A stretch of DNA of 13,355 nt from Sulfurovum sp. Lineage in GTDB: Bacteria; Campylobacterota; Campylobacteria; Campylobacterales; Sulfurovaceae. Numbering within the stretch: the stretch's first letter is position 1; every line of letters starts with the position of its first letter. The stretch lies in assembly GCA_027029065.1 (NCBI GenBank), contig JALVGO010000079.1, positions 1 through 13,355 of the forward strand, in the 5' to 3' direction. Of this stretch, positions 7,820-13,355 are shown one piece after another. Made by a program: the position numbers and the translations under genes. The notes beneath the pieces were generated by a model. That model saw nothing but the letters and a program-made list of their open reading frames with translations. It searched no databases and had not been told where the DNA came from.

Positions 7820-8269
7820 ATGAGTACAGGTGTATTGGGAACAGAAAAACGAGGAATAAGAGAATTAGGTGCAGAAGAGAAAGTCGGCTGGGACGAAGTG
7901 ACACGTGGCGTGGTATTGAACTCATTTGAGGGAGATGCGACAGATATCGTACACCAAAAAGCCGAAGAGCGAAATTATGCTGACTTCAACTCCTATACAG
8001 CAACTGTTGCATCATGGAGAATTATTAAACCGGTATACAACAGAGATATCTGTATTGACTGTCAGAACTGTTGGGTATGGTGTCCGGATACTTCCATTAT
8101 CTCCCGTGACAAGCAGATGCTTGGAATTGACTACGATCACTGTAAAGGGTGTGGAGTCTGTGTGGAAGTGTGTCCAACCAATCCAAAATCCCTTCTAATG
8201 TTTGCTGAAGCCAAAGATCAGGATGAAGCACTTGCCCAGTGGCCTGAAAAAAAGAAAAAAGAGAAGTAA
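7820..8269 (+). CDS. porD: Pyruvate:ferredoxin oxidoreductase, delta (ferredoxin-like) subunit
   Basis: 149-residue delta subunit carrying two [4Fe-4S] clusters that wire electrons between the catalytic beta subunit and the external carrier. Two ferredoxin motifs are complete: CIDCQNCWVWCP (Cys78, 81, 84, 88) and CKGCGVCVEVCP (Cys108, 111, 114, 118). The N-terminal 70 residues are a charged extension without cysteines, and the C-terminus is lysine-rich (PEKKKKEK). The ATG at 7820 has AAGGAG at 7808-7813. It lies 11 bp after porC and 9 bp before porA. Because the clusters sit on a separate small subunit, this is the multi-subunit (archaeal/Helicobacter-type) form, not the single-chain NifJ type. 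Confidence 0.95.
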   Translation: MSTGVLGTEKRGIRELGAEEKVGWDEVTRGVVLNSFEGDATDIVHQKAEERNYADFNSYTATVASWRIIKPVYNRDICIDCQNCWVWCPDTSIISRDKQMLGIDYDHCKGCGVCVEVCPTNPKSLLMFAEAKDQDEALAQWPEKKKKEK

Positions 8270-8278
8270 AGGACGATT

Positions 8279-9520
8279 ATGGCAAAAGAATTTGAACTAA
8301 ACGAGGTAGAGGTGTGGGATGGAAACTATGCCGCATCTCAAGCCCTGAGACAAGCACAGATCGATGTGGTTGCAGCCTACCCTATTACTCCATCAACACC
8401 AATCGTTGAGGGGTATGGAGCATATGTTGCCAATGGTTATGTAGATGGCGAATTTGTTATGGTTGAGTCTGAACACGGTGCGATGTCAGGGTGTATCGGT
8501 GCAGCGGCAGCAGGCGGTCGTGTTGCAACTGCAACTTCTTCACAAGGGTTTGCTTTAATGGCGGAGGTACTCTACCAGGCATCGGGTATGAGGCTTCCTA
8601 TTGTACTTACTGTGGTAAACCGTGCATTAGCTTCTCCTCTCAATGTACGGGGTGATCACTCTGATATGTATTTGGGTCGTGACTCAGGTTGGATTCAGCT
8701 TGATGCATTTAATGCCCAAGAGGCATATGATTTGACACTTTGTGCCTTTAGAATCGGTGAGCATCTTGATGTTAGACTTCCTGTAATGGTACATCAAGAT
8801 GGATTTACCACTTCTCACAAGGCACAAAATGTCACCCCTCTTAAAGATGCAGTAGCTTACAAGTTTGTAGGTGATTATGTTCCGGTAAATGATATGTTGG
8901 ATTTTTCCAGACCAGTTACACATGGAGCGCAGACAGAAGAAGATTGGCACTTTGAACATAAAGCCAAGCAGCATAAAGCACTTATGGATTCCAGAACAGT
9001 GATTGATGAGGTGTTGGGTGAATTCAAACAGTTGACAGGCAGAGAGTACAAAAGGGTAGAGACATACTATATGGAAGATGCAGAAGTGGCTATTGTAGCA
9101 CTTGGTTCTTCTGTAGAAACAGCAGCATTGGCAGCTAAACAGCTTCGTGAAGAGGAAGGTATTAAAGCGGGTGTTATTGCTCCAAGATGTTTTAGGCCAT
9201 TCCCTTTTGATTTGGTAAGAGATGCACTGGAAATACCATCACTTAAAGCAGTATGTTGTATGGATAAATCTGCACCGGGTGGTGCAATGGGTGCGCTTTT
9301 CAATGAAGTGTCTGCAGCCGCATATACTACAAAATCCAGACCACTTATCAGTAACTATATCTATGGTCTTGGTGGTAGAGATTTTGGACTTGATGAAGCA
9401 AAGCGTATCTTTAAAGAGCAGAAAGCGCATGCTGATGCAGGACATATTACAACACCGATTCAGCAGTTCTCTGGTGTTAGAGGACCAAAACTCGGATTTT
9501 TTGAGACAAGAAGGGGCTAA
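8279..9520 (+). CDS. porA: Pyruvate:ferredoxin oxidoreductase, alpha subunit
   Basis: 413-residue alpha subunit. It carries the pyrimidine-side thiamine pyrophosphate domain and the substrate-recognition motif YPITPSTPIVE (34-44). Downstream landmarks are the SEHGAMSGCIGA stretch (about 64-75) and the ATSSQGF segment, both typical of the POR alpha N-domain. The C-terminal third (from about residue 260, EVAIVALGSSVET) is the transketolase C-terminal-like domain. There are no iron-sulfur motifs, as expected for this subunit. The ATG at 8279 lies 9 bp behind porD with AAAGGA just upstream. The active site forms at the interface with PorB, encoded 2 bp downstream. Confidence 0.95.
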   Translation: MAKEFELNEVEVWDGNYAASQALRQAQIDVVAAYPITPSTPIVEGYGAYVANGYVDGEFVMVESEHGAMSGCIGAAAAGGRVATATSSQGFALMAEVLYQASGMRLPIVLTVVNRALASPLNVRGDHSDMYLGRDSGWIQLDAFNAQEAYDLTLCAFRIGEHLDVRLPVMVHQDGFTTSHKAQNVTPLKDAVAYKFVGDYVPVNDMLDFSRPVTHGAQTEEDWHFEHKAKQHKALMDSRTVIDEVLGEFKQLTGREYKRVETYYMEDAEVAIVALGSSVETAALAAKQLREEEGIKAGVIAPRCFRPFPFDLVRDALEIPSLKAVCCMDKSAPGGAMGALFNEVSAAAYTTKSRPLISNYIYGLGGRDFGLDEAKRIFKEQKAHADAGHITTPIQQFSGVRGPKLGFFETRRG

Positions 9521-9522
9521 GC

Positions 9523-10476
9523 ATGGCAATTACATCTATTAAAAACCTAAAAGAATTTTCAACAGCTAATGACAGATTTGAAGGTTCACACCTTCTTTGT
9601 CCGGGATGTGCACACTCAATGATCGTCAGAGAGCTGATGAATGCAACGGATGACAATCTTGTTATCGCATCCAATACAGGATGTCTTGAAGTTTCGACAG
9701 CTGTTTATCCATACACTTCATGGGATACCTCATGGATCCATATCGGTTTTGAAAATGCAGCTACTGCGGCAGCATGTGCGGAGTCTATGTTTAAAGCTAG
9801 GAAACGAAAAGGAACACTTCCTAACCCTGATGCACCGGTAAAATTTGTTGCATTTGGCGGTGACGGTTCTACCTATGATATCGGTTTCCAGTGGCTCTCA
9901 GGTGCGATGGAAAGAGGACATGACTTTACCTATATCTGTCTTGACAATGAGAACTATGCCAATACCGGTGGTCAGCGCTCTTCTGCAACACCAATAGGGG
10001 CACATACATCTACGGCACAAGCCGGAACACACTCTTATGGAAAGACTCAGCGAAAGAAAGATATCGTTGCTATCATGGCGGCACACGGCGCGCCGTATGT
10101 CGCGCAGTTGGCGCCAAACAAGTGGAAGTCTATGGCAAAAGGGTTCCAGAAAGCCCTTGAGACTGAAGGTCCATGCTTTATTAACACTGTTTCTGCCTGT
10201 ACTACAGAATGGAAGTTTGACCCCAAAGATACCATCAATGTCACCGATCTTGCGACTGACTCTTTGATGTTCCCGATCTATGAGATCATCAATGGTACTG
10301 AGCTTAACATTCTTTATAGACCAAAAAATGTGATCCCTGTCGAGGAGTATCTCGGCGCTCAAGGGCGTTATAAGCACCTCTTCAAACCAGAGAACCGCCA
10401 TGTTATCGAGCGTATCCAAAAAGAGATCGATGAGAAGTGGGAGTACCTGCAAAGAAGAGAAGAAGCACGCGTATAA
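9523..10476 (+). CDS. porB: Pyruvate:ferredoxin oxidoreductase, beta (TPP-binding) subunit
   Basis: 317-residue catalytic beta subunit that binds thiamine pyrophosphate-Mg and a [4Fe-4S] cluster. The TPP motif begins with GDG (113-115) and continues to LDNENYANTGGQ (140-151). Cys26 and Cys29 (CPGC), Cys54 (TGC) and Cys226 (SAC) reproduce the spacing pattern of the proximal cluster ligands of pyruvate:ferredoxin oxidoreductases. The ATG at 9523 follows AAGGGG (9511-9516), which overlaps the end of porA. It is the last gene of the operon; a spacer with several inverted repeats follows. The ordinary spacing and intact motifs suggest a functional enzyme. The 2-oxoglutarate homologue is less likely because of the H. 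pylori-like porCDAB order and the PorA motif, but substrate cannot be proven from sequence. Confidence 0.94.
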   Translation: MAITSIKNLKEFSTANDRFEGSHLLCPGCAHSMIVRELMNATDDNLVIASNTGCLEVSTAVYPYTSWDTSWIHIGFENAATAAACAESMFKARKRKGTLPNPDAPVKFVAFGGDGSTYDIGFQWLSGAMERGHDFTYICLDNENYANTGGQRSSATPIGAHTSTAQAGTHSYGKTQRKKDIVAIMAAHGAPYVAQLAPNKWKSMAKGFQKALETEGPCFINTVSACTTEWKFDPKDTINVTDLATDSLMFPIYEIINGTELNILYRPKNVIPVEEYLGAQGRYKHLFKPENRHVIERIQKEIDEKWEYLQRREEARV

Positions 10477-10686
<210 letters not shown>

Positions 10687-10694
10687 TTTTCCGT

Positions 10695-10700
10695 TATAAT
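10695..10700 (+). promoter_or_regulatory. Predicted -10 box of luxS
   Basis: A perfect TATAAT lies 26 bases before the luxS start codon, leaving a short leader with AAGGA at 10715-10719. No -35 consensus is visible: the expected position falls in the ATTCACT repeat tract. It is flanked by the short dyad TTTTTC (10686-10691) and GAAAAA (10703-10708). Confidence 0.65.
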
Positions 10701-10726
10701 TTGAAAAATTATATAAGGAAAATTTC

Positions 10727-11257
10727 ATGCCACTCTTAGACAGTTTTACCGTTGACCATACCAGAATGACAGCACCGGCGGTGCGTGTTGCAAAAAATAT
10801 GAAAACCCCCTGCGGAGATGACATTACCGTCTTTGACCTGCGCTTTACCGTGCCTAACAAAGAGCGTCTCTCTGCCAAGGGTATCCATACGCTTGAACAT
10901 CTCTTTGCAGGATTTATGAGAGAGCATCTTAATTCCAAAAAAGTAGAGATCATCGATATTTCGCCTATGGGGTGCAGAACAGGCTTTTATATGTCTCTGC
11001 TTGGTACACCATCTGAAAAGAAGGTTGCCAAAGCATGGGAAAAATCGATGAAAGATGTGCTGGCAGTCAAGAGAGAAGCTGATATTCCGGAACTTAACCT
11101 GTACCAGTGCGGTACCTGCAAGATGCACTCACTTAAAGCGGCACAGAAGATTGCGAAAAAGGTACTTAAACGCGGTATTGGTATTATGGATAACAAAGCA
11201 CTTCAGCTGAGCAAAAAAGAGCTTGAAAAAATTGCAAAAGAGGGGAATGTATGCTGA
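10727..11257 (+). CDS. luxS: S-ribosylhomocysteine lyase (autoinducer-2 synthesis)
   Basis: 176-residue LuxS, which cleaves S-ribosylhomocysteine to homocysteine and 4,5-dihydroxy-2,3-pentanedione, the precursor of AI-2, and so serves the activated methyl cycle. The metal-binding HTLEH motif gives His54, Glu57 and His58; Cys83 (MGCRTGFY) matches the catalytic cysteine and Cys128 ([10 protein letters not shown]) the third metal ligand. Length and motif positions are normal for the family. The ATG at 10727 has AAGGA at 10715-10719. It has its own predicted promoter, separated from por by a long spacer. Its last 7 bases overlap the start of the next small gene, indicating an operon. Whether AI-2 signals in this organism or is only a by-product is not evident here. 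Confidence 0.97.
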   Translation: MPLLDSFTVDHTRMTAPAVRVAKNMKTPCGDDITVFDLRFTVPNKERLSAKGIHTLEHLFAGFMREHLNSKKVEIIDISPMGCRTGFYMSLLGTPSEKKVAKAWEKSMKDVLAVKREADIPELNLYQCGTCKMHSLKAAQKIAKKVLKRGIGIMDNKALQLSKKELEKIAKEGNVC

Positions 11258-11559
11258 TCTGGATCCCTGTAGCCCAAGAGAAGGGTATCACTTCCAAGAT
11301 TGTTCCGCAGCTTGAAGCCAAGCAGTGGGCACTGGTCGATTTTGATGCCGGAGAGATGAAATCACTGGTATTTTACGACAATATCGAAGCGCTGGGCGGC
11401 GAGTGGGTCGATTTTATCATCCTTGCCAACAAGTTTGAAAACTATCTTGACTACATGAATGAGGGGATGATGGTACTGGTTGTCCGAGAGGGACAGGAGA
11501 CGATCGAAGATATCATTGAAGCGTTCAAGTTCAAAGAGCTTGATGAGATTGGACTGTGA
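11251..11559 (+). CDS. Small conserved protein of unknown function, coupled to luxS (weak NifX/NifB-domain resemblance)
   Basis: 102-residue soluble acidic protein starting [12 protein letters not shown], with no signal peptide, membrane helix or cysteines. The pattern of an initial beta strand (LIWIPVA), a later ALVDFDAGE turn, a hydrophobic DFIILAN strand and a C-terminal helix ([16 protein letters not shown]) faintly resembles the dinitrogenase iron-molybdenum cofactor (NifX/NifB C-terminal) fold, but without the usual conserved residues I cannot assign it. The ATG at 11251 lies inside the end of luxS with AGAGGGGAA just upstream, a 7-bp overlap that points to translational coupling. The association with LuxS is the only functional hint. 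A role near the methyl cycle is inference. Confidence 0.8.
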   Translation: MLIWIPVAQEKGITSKIVPQLEAKQWALVDFDAGEMKSLVFYDNIEALGGEWVDFIILANKFENYLDYMNEGMMVLVVREGQETIEDIIEAFKFKELDEIGL

Positions 11560-11562
11560 TAG

Positions 11563-11604
11563 AATTAGGAATTAGGAATTAGGAATTAGGAATTAGGAAT
11601 TGGG
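11563..11604 (+). repeat. Heptamer tandem repeat, AATTAGG x5 plus one degenerate unit, upstream of mnmD
   Basis: Five perfect copies of AATTAGG (11563-11597) are followed by AATTGGG (11598-11604). The tract fills nearly all of the 52-bp gap after the luxS-linked gene. Each unit junction makes AGGA, a Shine-Dalgarno core, and the degenerate end GGGG (11602-11605) sits 6 bases before the TTG start used for the next gene. Confidence 0.96.
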
Positions 11605-11611
11605 GTGTAGT

Positions 11612-12376
11612 TTGTACGATGAAACGTTAAGAGGGGAGAAAGAGACAATTGTCAGTGATGATGGTTCTTTGACGCTCTACTCCAAAGAGTTTAACGAATC
11701 ATACCACTCTCCAAAAGACGGGGCACTCAGAGAAAGCCTTAACAAGCATGTGATACCTGCATTTAGACTTCAGCATGGCAAACCAATATCGCGGATACTC
11801 GATATCTGCTACGGGCTTGGCTACAATACACTTGCCACACTCCATTATGTACAAACACAAAATCTTGATGTAAACATAGAGATTGTCTCTCCGGAGTTTG
11901 ATGAAGCATTGGTACGTTCTCTAAAAGATTTTGAATATCCGCCTGAGTTCACTTCGCTACGTCACATTATTGAAGCACTCTCCAATGATTTTTACTATGA
12001 AGATGAACAGTTCAAAATCACTATTCTCATCGGAGATGCAAGAGAAACAATCCCTCAGTTACTCATTCAAAAGTTCGATATTGTCTATCAGGATGCTTTC
12101 AGTCCCAAAGTCAATCCTATGCTCTGGACGCGGGAGTGGTTTGCGGATATTCGTGCACTGTGCAGTGAAGATGCGGTGCTGACAACCTATTCGACTGCTG
12201 CAGCAACAAGAATGGGACTATATGAAAATGGTTTCCAACTTCATTATTATGATGCCCCGGACACAAGACGATCGCTGATTGCATCACCGAAAAAAATAAA
12301 GAGCTTTGAATGGATCGATATGGAGCTTAAAAAGCAGCGTAACCCTCATGCCCAAAGTCTCAGAGACCCTCAATAA
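11612..12376 (+). CDS. mnmD: MnmD-like tRNA 5-aminomethyl-(2-thio)uridine-34 methyltransferase
   Basis: About 254 residues matching the MnmC/MnmD methyltransferase domain, which uses S-adenosylmethionine to turn 5-aminomethyl uridine at the tRNA wobble position into 5-methylaminomethyl uridine. Signs are YHSPKDGALRES (31-42), SAM motif I ILDICYGLGYN (62-72), GDAR (141-144) and the catalytic-loop-like DAFSPKVNPMLW (161-172). The FAD oxidase half of bifunctional MnmC is absent, so this is the stand-alone MnmD form. No ATG is available in frame; TTG at 11612 with GGGG at 11602-11605 is the best start. TTG at 11600 gives four more residues but lacks good spacing. An in-frame stop at 11594 rules out anything longer. 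MnmG, an upstream enzyme of the same pathway, is encoded 0.9 kb away. Confidence 0.82.
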   Translation: MYDETLRGEKETIVSDDGSLTLYSKEFNESYHSPKDGALRESLNKHVIPAFRLQHGKPISRILDICYGLGYNTLATLHYVQTQNLDVNIEIVSPEFDEALVRSLKDFEYPPEFTSLRHIIEALSNDFYYEDEQFKITILIGDARETIPQLLIQKFDIVYQDAFSPKVNPMLWTREWFADIRALCSEDAVLTTYSTAAATRMGLYENGFQLHYYDAPDTRRSLIASPKKIKSFEWIDMELKKQRNPHAQSLRDPQ

Positions 12377-12987
12377 CTCATCGTAATCGCGTCAATTTCG
12401 TTCCACCCCATGCTTCGTTTTTGTGATCTGTGTTTAAGAATATGGTCAATGTAACGTGCGAACATATCAGTCTCTATGTTGACTTTCGTCCCTTTTTTAT
12501 AGGTGTGAATGAGTGTATGCTCCAGTGTATGCGGAATGATCGTCAGCCTAAAATGGTCTTCATATACATCATTGACCGTTAGTGACACTCCGTCAATAGT
12601 GATAGATCCCTTTGGGATAATGTATGCGATCTGTTTGGGATCTATCTTGATAATATAATCTGTACCGTTTTGGCGTTTGGTGATTTCAACCACCTCCCCC
12701 ATACAGTCAACATGCCCCTGTACAATATGCCCTTCAAAACGGTCATGCATCTGCATGGCAGGTTCGATGTGCACCTCTCCTTTGAGCTTGCTTTCATCTA
12801 TCACCGCACGTGTTTCATCGGCGAGCTCCAGATCGAATCCGTCCGGGTTTACTTTTATAACTGTCAGACAGACACCGTTGACAGCAATGGAGTCACCCAG
12901 TTTGGCTTTGTGGGATGAGACTATGCGCAGGATATTGTTCTGGTAGCGTTTAACGGTGCCTATTTCGCGGATAAGACCGGTGAACAT
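12370..12987 (-). CDS. ribE: Riboflavin synthase, alpha chain
   Basis: 205-residue riboflavin synthase, which dismutates two 6,7-dimethyl-8-ribityllumazine molecules to riboflavin. It has the two internally similar barrels of the family: barrel 1 starts MFTGLI and contains SIAVNGVCLTV (33-43); barrel 2 contains the parallel SITIDGVSLTVN (128-139). GHIVQGHVD (86-94) is the conserved inter-barrel motif, and NIETDMFARYIDHIL (170-184) the C-terminal trimerisation helix region. The tail (185-205) is slightly longer than usual. The start has AAGGGGG (minus strand, about 12994-13000) upstream. It is transcribed toward mnmD, and the last 7 bases of the two genes overlap (12370-12376). No FMN riboswitch is visible in the short leader. 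Confidence 0.96.
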   Translation of the reverse strand: MFTGLIREIGTVKRYQNNILRIVSSHKAKLGDSIAVNGVCLTVIKVNPDGFDLELADETRAVIDESKLKGEVHIEPAMQMHDRFEGHIVQGHVDCMGEVVEITKRQNGTDYIIKIDPKQIAYIIPKGSITIDGVSLTVNDVYEDHFRLTIIPHTLEHTLIHTYKKGTKVNIETDMFARYIDHILKHRSQKRSMGWNEIDAITMSY

Positions 12988-13000
12988 CAGTGACCCCCTT

Positions 13001-13039
13001 GGGTGGGAGTGAGGAGTGAAGAGTGAAGAGTGAAGAGTG
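13001..13039 (-). repeat. Heptamer tandem repeat upstream of ribE
   Basis: On the plus strand this reads AGTGAGG (13008-13014), AGTGAAG three times (13015-13035) and a partial AGTG; GGGTGGG (13001-13007) is a decayed further unit. In the ribE sense the units are CTTCACT and CCTCACT and end directly before the ribE ribosome-binding site. They are inverted relative to the tract at 13181-13208. Confidence 0.93.
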
Positions 13040-13180
13040 TTGGTATGCTTTTTTGCAAAAAGCTTTTATATGACATGAGAGAGGGCTCCTTATGAAATTT
13101 GGATATAATTCGCTTTAATTATAGCAGAAAAGCGTTGAGCGGTGTGTGGTATGTAGGGTAGAGACAGTTTAGGTTTCGTT
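13040..13180. promoter_or_regulatory. Divergent ribE-mnmG promoter region
   Basis: The best plus-strand -10 box is TATAAT at 13104-13109, giving mnmG a leader of a little over 110 bases. A hairpin GCTTTTT (13047-13053) with AAAAAGC (13057-13063) and a following TTTTATA lies on the ribE side; the complement of TTTATA there (TATAAA) is a weak candidate -10 for ribE. No gene is supported in this stretch. It is bounded on both sides by heptamer tracts in inverted orientation. Confidence 0.5.
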
Positions 13181-13208
13181 CCTCATTCCTCACTCCTCAC
13201 TCTTCACT
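13181..13208 (+). repeat. Heptamer tandem repeat upstream of mnmG
   Basis: Four contiguous 7-bp units: CCTCATT, CCTCACT, CCTCACT, CTTCACT. They are followed by TTTTC, exactly as the luxS tract is. The tract ends 20 bases before the mnmG start codon. Confidence 0.92.
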
Positions 13209-13229
13209 TTTTCAAACGGAGTTTGAAAA
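13209..13229 (+). promoter_or_regulatory. Hairpin over the mnmG ribosome-binding site and start
   Basis: A perfect 9-bp inverted repeat, TTTTCAAAC (13209-13217) and GTTTGAAAA (13221-13229), encloses a 3-base loop GGA (13218-13220). The loop and next base form the Shine-Dalgarno GGAG, and the last paired base is the A of the start codon. Folded in mRNA it would partly hide the initiation site. Confidence 0.7.
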
Positions 13230-13355
13230 TGGATTATGATGTCATTGTCATCGGTGGTGGGCACGCGGGGATCGAAGCGTCGCTGGCAAGTGCGAGGTTG
13301 GGTGTCAAGACACTGCTTGTTACCATACTGGTGGAGCAGATCGGGGCGAGTTCGT
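13229..13355 (+). CDS. mnmG: tRNA uridine-34 carboxymethylaminomethyl-modification enzyme MnmG (GidA), partial
   Basis: The first 42 codons are visible; the gene continues past the right edge. [20 protein letters not shown] contains the FAD-binding GGGHAG motif typical of MnmG, and the following [14 protein letters not shown] matches the segment just before the family's conserved CNPAIGG. MnmG with MnmE installs the (carboxymethyl)aminomethyl group on the wobble uridine of several tRNAs in the cytoplasm. The ATG at 13229 has GGAG at 13218-13221, inside a hairpin. It is divergent from ribE, with a predicted -10 at 13104-13109. Its product would be the substrate for the MnmD-type enzyme encoded at 11612-12376. 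Confidence 0.93.
   Translation, partial: MDYDVIVIGGGHAGIEASLASARLGVKTLLVTILVEQIGASS

Noticed and set aside
11619..11629. ATG near the mnmD start
   Set aside because: It is out of frame with the methyltransferase and reads only Met-Lys-Arg before a stop.
13092..13118. Eight-codon leader ORF (MKFGYNSL) before mnmG
   Set aside because: It contains the predicted TATAAT box, so it is probably not transcribed from that promoter, and it lacks a convincing ribosome-binding site.

Overview
The window looks like chromosomal DNA of a chemolithoautotrophic Campylobacterota (Epsilonproteobacteria), most like Sulfurovum or Sulfurimonas. The reasons are the four-subunit pyruvate:ferredoxin oxidoreductase in the Helicobacter-type order porC-porD-porA-porB, a sulfide:quinone oxidoreductase-like N-terminus at the left edge, AT-rich TATAAT-type -10 boxes without obvious -35 boxes, and the N-terminal sequence of MnmG. 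This assignment is from recognition of protein families, not from a database search.

Layout. 1-145 (minus): start of an SQR-like flavoprotein. 146-347: divergent promoter region. 348-7126 (plus): a tight five-gene operon for a Yej/Opp/Dpp-type peptide ABC importer (binding protein, two permeases, a fused double ATPase) ending in a HAD phosphatase; all four junctions are 4-bp ATGA overlaps. 7245-10476 (plus): porCDAB, pyruvate:ferredoxin oxidoreductase, which in this group can run as pyruvate synthase alongside the reductive TCA cycle. 10477-10726: a spacer with several inverted repeats, a heptamer tandem repeat and the luxS promoter. 10727-11559: luxS, overlapping a small gene of unknown function. 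11612-12376: a MnmD-type tRNA methyltransferase with a TTG start. 12370-12987 (minus): riboflavin synthase, convergent with and overlapping mnmD by 7 bp. 12988-13228: divergent promoter region. 13229-13355: start of mnmG.

The proteins are mostly housekeeping. The binding protein carries an unusual C-terminal membrane anchor, and the second permease has extra membrane segments. MnmG (right edge) and MnmD act on the same tRNA wobble uridine pathway.

The most unexpected signal is non-coding. In the right-hand 3 kb there are four tracts of 7-bp tandem repeats, each ending 14-40 nt upstream of a start codon (luxS, mnmD, ribE, mnmG). Three share a TCACT core in the gene-sense orientation. The luxS and mnmG copies continue into the same block (TTCACTTTTTC, 8 variable bases, TTTGAAAA), although the block overlaps the -10 box in one case and the ribosome-binding site in the other. 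This looks like a dispersed small repeat family placed at gene starts.
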